Shown piece after piece: positions 49,738-61,550 of a DNA stretch of 64,000 bases (its first letter is position 1; each line of letters opens with the position of its first letter). The translations under genes were made by a program, and so were the position numbers. The notes under the pieces are model-generated. The model worked only from the letters and a program-made list of their open reading frames with translations, was not told the DNA's origin and did no database searches. The DNA lies in NCBI RefSeq assembly GCF_026212465.1, contig NC_080050.1, forward strand, positions 31,863,570-31,927,569. The letters run 5' to 3'. This DNA comes from Amaranthus tricolor. Lineage: Eukaryota; Streptophyta; Magnoliopsida; Caryophyllales; Amaranthaceae.

Positions 49738-52700
49738 TTACACCACACCAGAGGGGAGACGCACGACTAGCTGCCCACCAACAAGACTACAACGAAGATT
49801 AAGAGATTTAGATGAATCGAGTTATTACATGATGTTGATAATATCGAGTAATCGAATGGAAGGGAATGCAAAAACTCACCTCTTCACGTAGTAATAGCAG
49901 AAATCTGCCAGGATAAAAGTTTGAACGACTTCGGAAAGCAACACCATTGAAGGCCATAAACCGTAGCCCAACGCTGTGAGCAAGCGGCCGTGGGTGTCTA
50001 GGACCTGCATAAGGCGCACATATATGAATTCACATGCAAGTTTCCTTGTACGCTAAAAGAGGGGTAGAGAGAGCGAGAGAGATTATAAATCTTATTAGCT
50101 CATACCTGAAGAACCCAATGTGCACAACTTAAAAATCTTGCCACCCCAAGGGCAAAAACGTAATGGGCCGTGAATGGTTCGACAATCTAGCGAGAAAGAA
50201 AATAAAGGTAAGAAGCAAGCGAAAGATATGATTCTCACAATTAAAAGGTTTCCCATTCCAATCCCAAACGTACAGAGAACTGTTAGGATGGTTTATCCCA
50301 CATAGATAAATTAAAGATGGTGTGCACACTTTATATGTCATTGGAGCCCTTCATTCCATGGCCATATGGTTTTGGGGTGGTATCTCCTTGGCTTATAAAG
50401 TGAGCGCACTTCGTGTTTCCCCGAAAATATGTTGGGGTTCATAATAAGTCTAGCTAAACTTAACAAGAACGAAATATATTGCACGAGATATCAAGCATAT
50501 AAGCAACACCCCAATTACAAATACAAAAAGAATATGAATAACGAAGAACGTCTCGGCAAGACTGCAACCAGAGTTAGAAAAAGAAAGTGATTTTGCACCT
50601 TTGTGTTCTGCATAACTCTTAGCTGAGGTAGAACTGAAACAGCCTCTAGATAAACACAAAAGGCCCAGCTAATCCTGTTGACGATGTTGTGGACGGTGGA
50701 AGGATGAACGAGTAGAGACAATAAAGCACAAGGTCCCACCTACATATACCGTCAAATACGTGTACACATCAGATACAATAGCGTAACGAAGCATTCTAGC
50801 TTGTACAGATATAGAATATATGGCAAGGGCGGGAAAAAGGTCGACGGAAAAAATGTCGAAAACGCAGCTTAATGCAAAGTCGCAATCACTTATGAGGAAA
50901 AATTGCATTGAAAATGCAATGGGGGTTTAATTCGCAGAAGCTCTTTCATTTATGGTACTTCTAGTGATAACAATGAAATGTGCACATTCATAAGATATGT
51001 CGCCTGAATACGTCCTAATGCTTCTCCAAGCAACACTCCGTCCATATTACCCAAACTTTTCAATATTATAAATTAATTGTCAAACATGAGTATGACACCT
51101 GGACACGTTATATGGGAGAAAAAATATTGTGATTTAGCCCGAGTCGGACACTCATACACGTTCCCGTCTCGGATATGATTTCCCTAGTGCTAGTATCAAA
51201 AGATATGACATACAAAATGAGCTTAAGTAGACTTGACACGACCAAAAACAGCTGGCTCAGTTGGGTTTATTTCTCAGTTAGACATTACCTACAGCAAGAT
51301 TCGAGATCAGGTGATGGCTGCTCAAATCTCAAGGATACATCACTATATTGGCTATATGACTATAATTATGCACAAAAGTTAATCACTGCAAATATAGTGC
51401 AAAAATATGGTTTCTGTCACGGTCACAAAACAAATTTTGCGGTCAACGCAAGTGACTTCACGGGCAAAGTGGCCTACATTCCGGTCGCAATAAACTGAAA
51501 AACCTTTAAAATACGGTCGCGATATGATCATGCGGACAAAACAATATTTCAGTAAGAAATGTTGAAAAAAGTTATGTAGAAAGTAGCAACATGAAATTTG
51601 CAACATGCACACTTAGGACTTCCTCCATATCTTAATACAAACTATTTCTCCCACTCTCACGTCAAGGAGGACGTGATGCAAGTATATATACAAAGGAAGT
51701 ATAACAAGAAGAAAGTTCAATTAGATCCAATAAGCAAAAATATAATGGCCAACTTACCACATAGTAAATAGCAAAGTTGTCTTTCTCCTCCATATAAGTG
51801 GACTTCAACTTAAAGCGAATCATATAAATAACCCAGAGGGTTGTCGCCAATGTAGCTGTATCTAACAGCGTGTGAATGTCATATTCCATCACAAAACTAC
51901 AGTACAATCTAACAGCTAAAAAGATAGCCGTAAGTTCTTGGGTCTTCAGTGAGAGTCCTGCAATAAAGGACCATAAAAAGTGATGTTAATCTCATGAAAC
52001 GGACAAAAATAATCATTTCCCATCAGATATATTTCGATCTAAATGTAAAAGATAAAAACAAAATATTAATTGTAACGAAAGTCGAATGTAATAAGGGAAG
52101 GTTTGGGGAGTTGGAATAGAAATCTGAGACTTTTAAGTTAGACTAGAGAAGGAAATTGATTTTGATGAAATATATCTCAATCCCTTGTTTGTTATAGGGA
52201 ATGGAATTGTTTTAAAACTAAGTTACCAAGATGCCTTTAGATACCAAAGATGATGAATGGAATGAATAGATAAGCTATGTTACTTGGACTCGGTCCGTGT
52301 CCAAGTGTAGGATACGTTAATATTTAATTTTATGCCTAACATGAAGTGTCTAAGTGTCATATCAATGTCTGAGGATCAAAGATCGGATACGGGTACGTGA
52401 AGCAAAATGAAGAGTTCAAGTAACATAGTTGAAAAGTAAGTTCTAATTAAGTATATTATGATATTTTACCTCTCTAATTCTAAATCTCACCATCCAAATC
52501 TCAGCATCTCCTCCTCCTCATTCACATTCCCCTTAAGAAAACAAGTGACTTTTGACATTATCTCAAAAAGTCCCATCTCCATCCACAAATTTCCTCTTAC
52601 CAAACAGCCCCCGAAAAAATTTCCAATCAAGGAAAAAGTTGAAGCCAAGAAGCCAAGGTTAGAAAGATTAAAACTTTGACTCCATAGTATCTAACATTTA

Positions 52701-54024
52701 GAACCAAGCACATTGTGTCCATTTCTCTATTTCATCCTCATTCTTTAGGGGAAAGGATAGGAATAAAACATCAAAGTATCAGAAGTTAATCCTATATTAT
52801 GATGTTTGATATACATTTCATCTTCTAGCATCAAATTACAACAACCCTCATAATAAGTTAAACTAGGAAACAAGCAATTGATGAATATGGTTCATACTTT
52901 AACATCATAATTTGGAAATTTTTATTGCATAATTCATTTAAATTGAAACTAGCAATACACCAATATGGTTCATACTTCATACTAAACTTTCAATGAACCA
53001 ACTTAGCTAAATGCTCAAACCTAATGATTGACGCCACAATATATGTTCTGTGCCAATACCACTATCCCATGATTAACTAATCTCCTTATAAATCACGAAT
53101 CAAAGACAATGAATTATAGTCGTTTGGGCTATTTTAGAGTCATTTTAAGCGAATTGCGAATTCGGAAAGCAAATTAACTAGCGGATTATGTTATACTGTT
53201 CTATACTCTATAACGTCCCTCACACAAGAGCTTTTTGCTAAAATTGTGAATTCAACACAAGACTCCCTCATACTTGGCACTAACAATTCCACTTGTAAAG
53301 AGAAGTGAAATGAGATTCAAACCTCTAACGAAACCAACTCGGCCAAAAGCTCAGACAGATGGTTGACATCCCCATACAAGTTATATCCTCTATCAGAAAC
53401 ATCAAAATTTGGAAATTTTCATTATCAAAGTAAAATAGGAAGAAAACACAAACAAAAAAATTCCAGGAAAATGCAAGATCTAGTTCAAACATTAAAGCTC
53501 AAAACAATCTCAATAAACTCAAAAAAAACACCAACATAAAACTAAGAGTTAATTCTTGCACGCACACACCCAAAACAACAAAGAAAAAAATCAACTAGTG
53601 AACAGATCAAGATCCAATCTTTTCAAACCAAATTCAATTCTACACCTCTAAACTCAATTTATACTACAAATTGACTCAAAATCTCCACCAATCAAATCAC
53701 AAACAGGATTAAAAACATGCACCCACAAAAACCCAATTGAAAAAAAAATCAAAAGGCATAAGATCCAAAGCAATTCAATTGAAAAAAAAGACACTAACCA
53801 GCACAAGTTTTCTCCTTGGTAAGTTTATAGATAAGAACAGCAATCCCAATAGCATGAACAGCTTCAGCAGCAACAAAAAGATTATCATGATCATGAACAA
53901 CCATTCTAAGGAAAACTAAAGCAGCCATTCCTGCAATAACAGCAAGAAAAGCTTTCACCTTTGGGGGTTGTCTTCGTACCCATAGAGTTACAGCTTGTAC
54001 TGGGGTTCGTTTTCCTCCCTTCAT
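49738..54024 (-). CDS. ERD2-like ER lumen protein-retaining receptor family protein
   Basis: Seven-membrane-segment protein of the plant ERD2-like branch of the K/HDEL receptor family. Classical ERD2 returns escaped ER proteins from the Golgi; the role of this longer branch is less clear. Exons (minus): 54024-53799, 51957-51758, 50739-50599, 50186-50106, 50004-49880, 49786-49738, all GT-AG, closing to 273 residues, the usual length of this branch. An N-terminal extension (MKGGKRTPVQAVTLWVRRQPPKVKAFL) precedes the ERD2 fold. HDHDNLFVAAEAVHAIGIAVLIYKLTKEKTCAGLSLKTQELTA is followed by FVMEYDIHTLLD, RISWAFCVYLEAVSVLPQLRVMQNTK, HYVFALGVARFLSCAHWVLQ and LADFCYYYVKSLVGGQLVVRLPSGVV. No defect seen. 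Intron 1 (about 1.8 kb) holds a MITE and intron 3 a solo LTR. Confidence 0.95.
50281..50465 (+). mobile_element. Solo LTR in ERD2-like intron 3
   Basis: A 185-bp element beginning TGTTAGGATGG and ending TTAACA, flanked by the perfect 5-bp duplication AGAAC (50276-50280 and 50466-50470). Size and 5-bp target duplication fit a solo LTR or TRIM remnant. It gives the boundary reference for the copies at 27097 and 34915. Confidence 0.88.
51375..51545. repeat. GC-richer repeat copy in ERD2-like intron 2
   Basis: Contains GTCACGGTCAC, TGCGGTCAACGC and CGGTCGCGATATGATC. Similar in wording to the intronic patches at 15880, 29505 and 57085. Confidence 0.5.
52275..52428. mobile_element. Small MITE in ERD2-like intron 1
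   Basis: A 154-bp block with 17-base terminal inverted repeats matching at 16 of 17: CTATGTTACTTGGACTC on the left, and CTATGTTACTTGAACTC as the reverse complement of the right end. Related words (TGTTACTCGGA, CGGACACGGATAC) occur near 31430-31620, 35640 and 51020-51180. Class not assigned; no clear target duplication. Confidence 0.7.
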
Positions 54025-54221
54025 TATTGTTAATGATTTGTGGGTAGTGGAGAAAACTGTGGGAAATTGGAGAAGAGTTTGCAGAGATTATTGGGTTGGT
54101 TTTGAATTTGGAAAGACCAGAGGAAAAATTGAGGAGAGACAAGAAATTGAGTCTTACAAAGTTAGGGAGATCGACAAAAAAATAATAATAAAATAAATAT
54201 AATTAAAAAAAATAAATTAAA

Positions 54222-54310
54222 ATACAATATTCTCACCCTATCAAATTCTACCATGTGAGGGTGATTTGTTAACCTTACAAATAATCGTTATTTACTAAGA
54301 CCTTTTCAAA
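54222..54310 (+). repeat. Dispersed repeat, copy 3 of 3
   Basis: CTCACCCTATCAAATTCTA followed by GTGATTTGTTAA and TTATTTACTAAGACCTT, the same block order as the copy at 21511-21632. Confidence 0.6.
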
Positions 54311-54687
54311 TAAATACTCCTTTATAAATCCATTCAGCTAGTTTTGAGACCGTCAATCATGAAATGAATTCTATTTAGAATTATTAGTATTCATTTTAAG
54401 AAAAAAAATATATATTGATCAACTTAATAAAAATAATTTCACCATAAGACCGTTTCATTTAAAAATTTATAATACTTTTTATTTCATCCCTGATATGATC
54501 CTAGTTATGTTTTATATTTTGCATGATAATTAATTTTTTTGTTCCATAATACTTGTTAGTTATCATATTATTATTTTCATTATTTTTACAATATTTGCTA
54601 CATTATTATATATTTCAATGTCATAGAGTAACATATATTGTCTTATTTATCGATACTTTATTCATACTTCATATCTTATTAATCTTA

Positions 54688-54905
54688 CTCCCTCCATTTT
54701 TTTTTGTTTGTCCACTCTAAGTTTTTCCACTTTATAAGTGGGAAATTTAAATTTTATTATTAAAGTATATATTCAAGACAAAATATATTTATGTGGGATC
54801 TTGTTAGATTCGTCTTAATGCAAAAAATTTTAATATATAATTTTTACAATTTTTTATTATACATAGTATGAGATATCGAGGCTTAAAATTTATGTTGAAA
54901 TATAT
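54688..54905 (+). mobile_element. Stowaway-like MITE, right end missing
   Basis: Starts CTCCCTCCATTTTT after a TA and shares the GGGATCTTGTTAGATTCGTCTTAATG block with the copies at 23402, 25463 and 42065. No right inverted end is found. Flanking sequences on both sides resemble each other. Confidence 0.65.
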
Positions 54906-56459
54906 TTTATTTCCTATGTTTTACGATACTTGTTATATTACTAAATATTTTATGTCATAGAGTAATTTATAAATTGTCTTATTTATTTCTACTTTATTTA
55001 TAATCTATATTTTATTAATTGTTACGCTTTTGTCATTAAAGAAAATAATTGTATTTAGCCTTTTCGTTACAAATGAAAACGAATGATCGCAGTCAATCAA
55101 TCATTGCATTAGTACTTGTATCTAACCAACATGGTTAAAATATTATATAGAAGAACGTAGTAAGAGTAATTATGAAATATTTTACTTCATATTTTATATT
55201 GAAATTATAAACTAGATATTAATTTTGGTATGAGTTTATTAAATTTTGATTTTATTATTTATATTAGCAATTATCAAAACGCTTTTAACAGTCTTGAAAT
55301 CCCCTTAAATTTATGGACCAAATGAATTGCTATATTAATATTCTCTAATCTCTACCAATAAAAAAATTGTTGAAAGTAAGTTAAACTTTTTCTCATCTAT
55401 TATGAATAATCTATTGATCCACTTTTGTTGGCATTGTGTACGTAGCCACATATATGTATTTACTCATTGAAAGTGAGAATCACGTTTCATATTCCACTTT
55501 CCTTCAACCTTAAAATACTCTAAAAGTCTAAATCCCCTAATAAATAAGTGAATAAATAAAATTAAAAGTAATTTATTTGATTAACTCATTAACTAAATAA
55601 AAGACGAAAAATCTCAATCTTAAAGAGCATTAACAATAGAAATTTATTTAGAATTTATAAAGAAAGAAAACAAAAAAAATAATACTAAAATACTTGCAAT
55701 ATATTTTCTTTGTGAAAATATATTTGTATGTGTAATTTATACTCAAAGTGGAATAAAGGGCCACAATCCCTTTTAAATCATCATTCTTTTTTTCACAAAA
55801 ATGGTTATGTAGTAATTCCAAAAAAAATACAAGAGTAAATATTTTGTGCTAGTAAGAATATTTCAAAAATTAATTATTTTGAGGATATAATCGGTATAAA
55901 GTTGCCATAAGGTTAGTCATTCAAATGAATGTATAAAGTATTAATATTCGATAAAGTAACTATCACACTAGATATTGAAAAATCTTTTAAAAAAACAATT
56001 TTAAAATCCAATTTTAAAACGCTAAAAATTCTAATATTTTGAAAACTACAAGTAAAACAATAATTGACTTGCTATTTTACTGAAATACTTTTATTTAGTT
56101 AAATTATTATTCGATATCAATTGTTTGTCCAAACTTTCAACCTTTGTACCCAAAAAAAACTCCAATTTCCAATCTAGAGTTCAAGATGTTGGAGTATACA
56201 ATCCAAAATCCAACTTCATCTAACATATAATCACAAAAGAAGATCACAAATTCTTGCGTGAAATAGTCTCACCGTGACACATTCCGCATACATGAGTTGA
56301 ATAACTCAGCTAAAATAATTATTAACATATAGACTCCTTGTTTTTGAATCATTTCACCGAAAAATAGTCTCTCACAAAAGTAGCTAAAAAAAATCACTGA
56401 AAATGTTGCACTCGTTGTTCTTACAAAATGGCAAACTGGCAAACATAAATGCATGTTCG

Positions 56460-59400
56460 TTAACAATTCCAAGATGCAGATCTTTTAATTTGAGGACACA
56501 TATGTTTATCTTCTTCAAGAGAGACCATCCCTACATGAGAAGGATCCTCCAACATCATCTTTGCAACTAAGTATCCTGCGATCGACCATGTTTGGTTTTT
56601 TCGCGCTTGCTTTCCTATGTAACGACCAGCTTTTCCGTCATAATATTCTGGCCAGCCGTCTTTTAACAATCGAGTTTCTGTGAGCTCGATTGCTTTTTTC
56701 GCAATTTGTGGTCTTCCACTCTTTATACAGGCTGCTGTGAGGAGCCACAGTAAAACTGCATTTCAAAAGTGTTTTAGTGTGAGTGTAGAGATTGAGATTA
56801 TAGGAAAGGATGCAAGTTGGGAGGAGTCGAAACATCGCTCACAATATGAAAACAACAATGTTGAAAGGAAGTTTTTGGATTCTTTTCTTACAAGGCATAA
56901 CTAAGGTGAATCCAAGATATAGTATAGTATGAGCCGAATACTCATTTATGCATCATACTCCATGTGTATTGTTCTAGAGAACACACGCAAAAAAAAAAAA
57001 AAAAAAAAAGGAAAAAAAAGAGCACAATGGCATTGTCAAAGCATTGATCCCAAAAGTTTGGGATCGATGAATCTAGGATATTAATATAGGATCGCAAAAA
57101 TACAATAACGGTCGCAGTTGCGATAATGGAGACAGTAATATAATAACGGGGATGATGCGGTTATCGTATCGCCAAATTTCGGACCATACCTTAAAAAATC
57201 GCTCGAAACGACCTAAAATTCATTTTTTTTACAACTTAACGGTACAGGTAATATCAGTTCGGTAATTTTGAAAACTATTATGATATGATACTGCCTTGTT
57301 TTTGCAGTATGATAGGATGGGCAAACACCCAATTTTGCATGTGTATTAAACTAGCTCGGCTGCTATTTTTCTAGAGAACACTTCCAATACTTAACTGTAA
57401 ATTATCGCGATATATGTGTGCCCAAGCATACAAGGAACTTCAATGAACAGAGGGAGTAATAGCTTCCAATAATAGAAATACAGCATATTATAAGAAAAAT
57501 AGCAGTACAAGGAAGCAGGAAATTCACCTGGCCAAGAACCACCATTGTGGTAACTCCATCGAGTATTTTTCGGATCATACCCAGTAATTATCTGCCATTC
57601 ATGACCTTCCAGGGCCGGATAGCTAATCTTAAGAGGCATTTCACCGACTAATTCATCCCAACGAGCTTCAATAAGGTCCATAATCGCGGAGGCTTGCTCT
57701 GGGGTTGCCATAGAAGACAAGATCGCAACACAGTTCCCAAGGCAGAACCATCGAAAATCCATCCGTGCTGGGCTAACATTGCCAATGAAGTAACCCCCCT
57801 TCTTTGGCATGAAGTCGAATACCCAATCTTCGAGTGAATCAGGCATCACATTGAACTTGTTGACAGCGGTGTGGGAATACTCTTCGGTTTTGAACATATA
57901 AATGCAATTGAGTTGCTTCAAATCGAGCCAAAAGTAGTTCCTCATATGATAGCTCAAGGCATGAAGCCGCTCTACTATTCTTTGGATAAATTCTTTTCCT
58001 TCTCCTTCGGGCCTTAGCAATTGCAAGGCGCACCTTAATGCCATAAAGAAGAGAGCTTGTATTTCGATGGGATACCCGTAAATACCCTATGACGAATGAA
58101 ACTTGTTTAGTTCAAGGCTACTTATATGAAAACAATAGAACACGATGTTATTCTTTATGTAAACAAACACAACATACACAACATCAACAACAGTGCCAGA
58201 GCAGTAATCCCAAAAGATTGGAGTCGGCTACATGAACCAATATATCAGTTTCAATGATCGTCTACAAAAATTATCTTCCTCCGTTCATTTCATGTTGGTT
58301 TTGGGTATGGAATTGAGAAATGATTGGACTAAAAGAACATCTTGTCTAATACTCATGAAAAAAATGCATGGTATTTTACTAGTTAGTGAGGGACTAGGAT
58401 GTAATGCTCGACAAACAATGGAGATGATTGTGAAGAATTTGACGGTTTTGTGTACCATATTTACCATAAAGGGTATTGTTCAAAGAGCATCTACAAAACC
58501 GATACTGGAATTATGCTCAGTTGACCGAATCAGATCAACAGAGCTTAAAGATCAGAGATCAATGATCAGAAAATGGACCACAAAGGAAAAGAATAAGGAG
58601 CGAAACAAGCACAAAAGGTTGGAAACATGTTCAGCTCATAGAAAAACGTCCAATGATAAGCTTGCTGTTAACGACACAGTAGAAAACACGGAATCAAGAC
58701 AGACAAAAAGGACCAGATTCACTGAAAGAAAAGCGATCAAGCAAATGCAAAGTATAATATCAAAACGAGACTCGTTTTTCTTGACTAATGTTACTCATAT
58801 TCGTCATTTTACCTCAACTATGCTTGATGCTCCAACATGAGGATGGATAGTCAACTTCTTAACATATATCCCCCCTAAAGTTCTCACCTTTAGTCCGCTC
58901 ACCCATTTACGATATTTCTATTTCCCACTATGACATCATCTTCCTTGAGTTTGTAAGCTACAGTAAAATGGATGAACAAAGAGAAACAACAGTCATAACT
59001 ATCACTAATTTCTTATCTTGGAAGAAACCATTGTTTGTACTTCCAAAGAATTTCCAATTCTAACCCAGATGTCCTTCCTTGAACAAAATTTTCAAAAAAT
59101 TGCATCTCATAAATTTCAAAAGCTATGGAGATTCTACACTCATCCCTTACCCGGTACTACATACCATGACATCATGGGCGGATCTAGCGTGAAGTCATTG
59201 AAGTCAGTCGACATCACTTATATCCAAAATAAAATTAAACAAATTAAGGTGATTGACTTAGCATATACTAAGCATTAGTGTGTTATAGTTGACTTGACAT
59301 AGAAGCACCAAATGATGCACTATAATGATTAATGAAATATTTAACAAAACATTGTAGAAAATGTAGGTTTCCAACATACACCAAAGGCTAAAGATGCAAG

Positions 59401-60893
59401 GAACAAACCATTCTACGATCAATCATACAGCACCCATCTGCACAAAGAAGAGTCGGGAAAGTATCAAAACCCTCGGAAAGACAAATGCCTAAGATAAGAC
59501 GGATACCCCTTTGGCATTCGGGCAAATCAGCCAGTGTCGAGTCTCCAGTCGCTTTAGTATAAGCACGTAACAAAATGATCCACCAGAAACCGGAGTCCAC
59601 AGGAGCTACCCGTCCAATCGCAGCTTCACCAAAATCGGCAACTAATGTCTCCGTGTTCCTAACTGCATCATGATGTACTTTAAAACTAGCAGGCATGACA
59701 CCTTCCCCTAACTTGAATAGATCAACCTTCTTCTCCCATGACTGGAGGCGCAATGTTTTCACGAGAAAGTTCTTGACTATATCTGGTTCCCCATTCACTA
59801 AAAAGGCCAACGCACTCGGAACAAAATCTCTTACAAAGACCTACACATATATCAGAAATCGGAAATCTAGAGGAAGAGAGTCATTTCAAAAAAAAAAAAA
59901 ACTCCACAAACATGCCTTACTCCTTGGTACAATATATATAATATACTAAAAGAGTAAAACAAATATCAAAAAATCCAAAATTAGTACTGATGGATACAAA
60001 TCTAAACCTCAGAATCTAAAGCAAAAAGAGTACAAAATCTAGAGCAAGAGAGTCATCACTAAGATCCACATCTACATAAAATTTTGTACCCGCTAAGCGG
60101 AACATAATATGAAAACCATATCAACCGATCATTTTACCTATCGGCTATTAGTGATTGATCAGAATTTCGCACACATGCTTTCTACGTTTGTGTTATTATC
60201 ATATATAGGCACAAGTTTCATATAAACGTTCACAACAAACATCTATTGGGAAATTTAGGCCAACCTGCCATGCCTGTCTAGGCTATGGTCCGAGTTATTT
60301 GATGAAACCTATTAATATTGAATTGTGTAACATATAACACATAAAAATGGTAGTCAAGTGGGTTCAACACACATGCAAAGATGAGTGTTGGCCCACCGTA
60401 TACCTAGTATCCTAGATTCGCCCGATATACATATAGATCTAAACTAGGCATTTTAAACATGTGGGTTTTGACAGCAAAGAAAAAGAAACTTCACCTGATC
60501 ATAATTGAGCTTTTCTTCAGAATGGTCTAAAGCAGCAATAGTACCAACTGGTTCCTTCCTGAAGTAAACAATAGACCTCCTCAAAGCCTCCCAAGCCTCA
60601 GATACAATAGGATGAGTCTCAAACCCATTTTCAGACCTAGGGGTATCAAAACCAGACCTTCCTCCTGATGAATATATGCTATCAACAGGCTCGAAAACCC
60701 GAGACGAATTCTCTGAATTTCTGTAAAAGGGTCTAGGGGACATAGTAATTGATAATTCACTAAAAGACTTCTCATCAAAGGATTTCTTCCTTTCTGTCTT
60801 TATGGGTGTAGGTTTCTCAGAAAACCTTGAGAAATCATCATCAAAAATCTCAAAAATTGCACTACTTGTGCTAGCTCCCCCATTTTGAGACAT
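56460..60893 (-). CDS. CINV1: Alkaline/neutral invertase, cytosolic type (GH100)
   Basis: Hydrolyses sucrose to glucose and fructose at neutral to alkaline pH, feeding cytosolic hexose pools. Exons (minus): 60893-60495, 59840-59409, 58086-57528, 56755-56460, all GT-AG, closing to 561 residues. The N-terminus ([15 protein letters not shown]) lacks an organelle transit peptide, which suits the cytosolic clade. GH100 blocks are in order: [72 protein letters not shown], then [18 protein letters not shown] with the likely acid Asp near 215, [34 protein letters not shown], and [27 protein letters not shown] with the likely catalytic Glu near 440. The tail LKRSASWxC-like ([10 protein letters not shown]) is typical. 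The symbol is by clade, not by orthology proof. Confidence 0.95.
56985..57018. repeat. Poly-A/G-rich tract in invertase intron 3
   Basis: About 21 A, then GG and further A. It may be the tail of a retroposed repeat, but the body is not recognisable. Confidence 0.8.
57085..57315. repeat. GC-richer repeat copy in invertase intron 3
   Basis: Contains ACGGTCGCAGTTGCGATAATGG, GATGCGGTTATCGTATCGCC and a CTGCCTTGTTTTT end comparable to the copy at 29505-29760. Confidence 0.55.
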
Positions 60894-60919
60894 TTAGGTA
60901 TTTGAGTATTCCTCAAAAA

Positions 60920-61333
60920 TCTAAAAACACCACAAAAAACAGAATTTTCAATTTGAGTTCTCCAAAAACATTGGATTTTATATATTAGAAGACAAACATA
61001 GCAATCTTAATCAAAAAAGTCAACTTTTGTAGTAAACTAAACTATAATTTACTATTCTAACAATTGATAACAAACAAAGAATTAGGAATACAATGACAAT
61101 GACTATATGCTTTCAATTTCATTCATTTGATTAAAATGCATGTGATATAATCAAGATTTAAAACTAAAAAAAGCAAAGATTAATGGCAGATCTTAGATGG
61201 GTTGAAAATGTCATGAAATTAAACACCCTTCAACTAAATTACACTCTAAAATAAGAAAAGCAAGATAATTTCATATAACAATAACATACATTTAAAGGTA
61301 AAATACAAAAGAACATATTTGATGTTACATACC
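60920..61333 (-). promoter_or_regulatory. Probable 5' leader intron of the invertase gene
   Basis: On the minus strand a donor ATCTG/GTATGT (exon end near 61333) and an acceptor TTTTTAG (exon resuming near 60920) would remove about 410 bases from the leader, 27 bases before the ATG. Sites chosen by eye; a cDNA would confirm. The interval is 60920-61333. Confidence 0.4.
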
Positions 61334-61483
61334 AGATTTTAAGGAAATGGGTAAATACCAAAAATGAGAAAAACACCAAAACCCTCCTAGAGACTTAACT
61401 GTAGAAGAAGAAACTCCTCAACCAATTAAACAGAGGAAATTAATGGGATAATAAATGAGAGGAAAAATTAAATGGGTTGTGGG

Positions 61484-61495
61484 TTATATATACAT
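61484..61495 (-). promoter_or_regulatory. Putative TATA box of the invertase gene
   Basis: A TATATATA-containing stretch on the minus strand upstream of the likely leader intron. With that intron removed, the leader would be about 150-180 bases, a normal plant size. Confidence 0.4.
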
Positions 61496-61516
61496 ATTTA
61501 GTTAGTTTTTATATAT

Positions 61517-61550
61517 GGGAATGGGAATGGGAATGGGAATGGGAATGGGA
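61517..61550. repeat. (GGGAAT)n hexanucleotide repeat
   Basis: Five full units and a partial one, just upstream of the putative invertase TATA box. The open frame over it is a repeat artefact. Confidence 0.93.

Larger units (their letters stand above)
54025..56459. other. Intergenic: ERD2-like promoter and invertase 3' side
   Basis: The first 150 bases are the ERD2-like leader. Beyond it lie one copy of the 21511-type repeat (54222-54310), a Stowaway-like copy (from 54688) and AT-rich DNA without a recognised gene. Confidence 0.5.
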
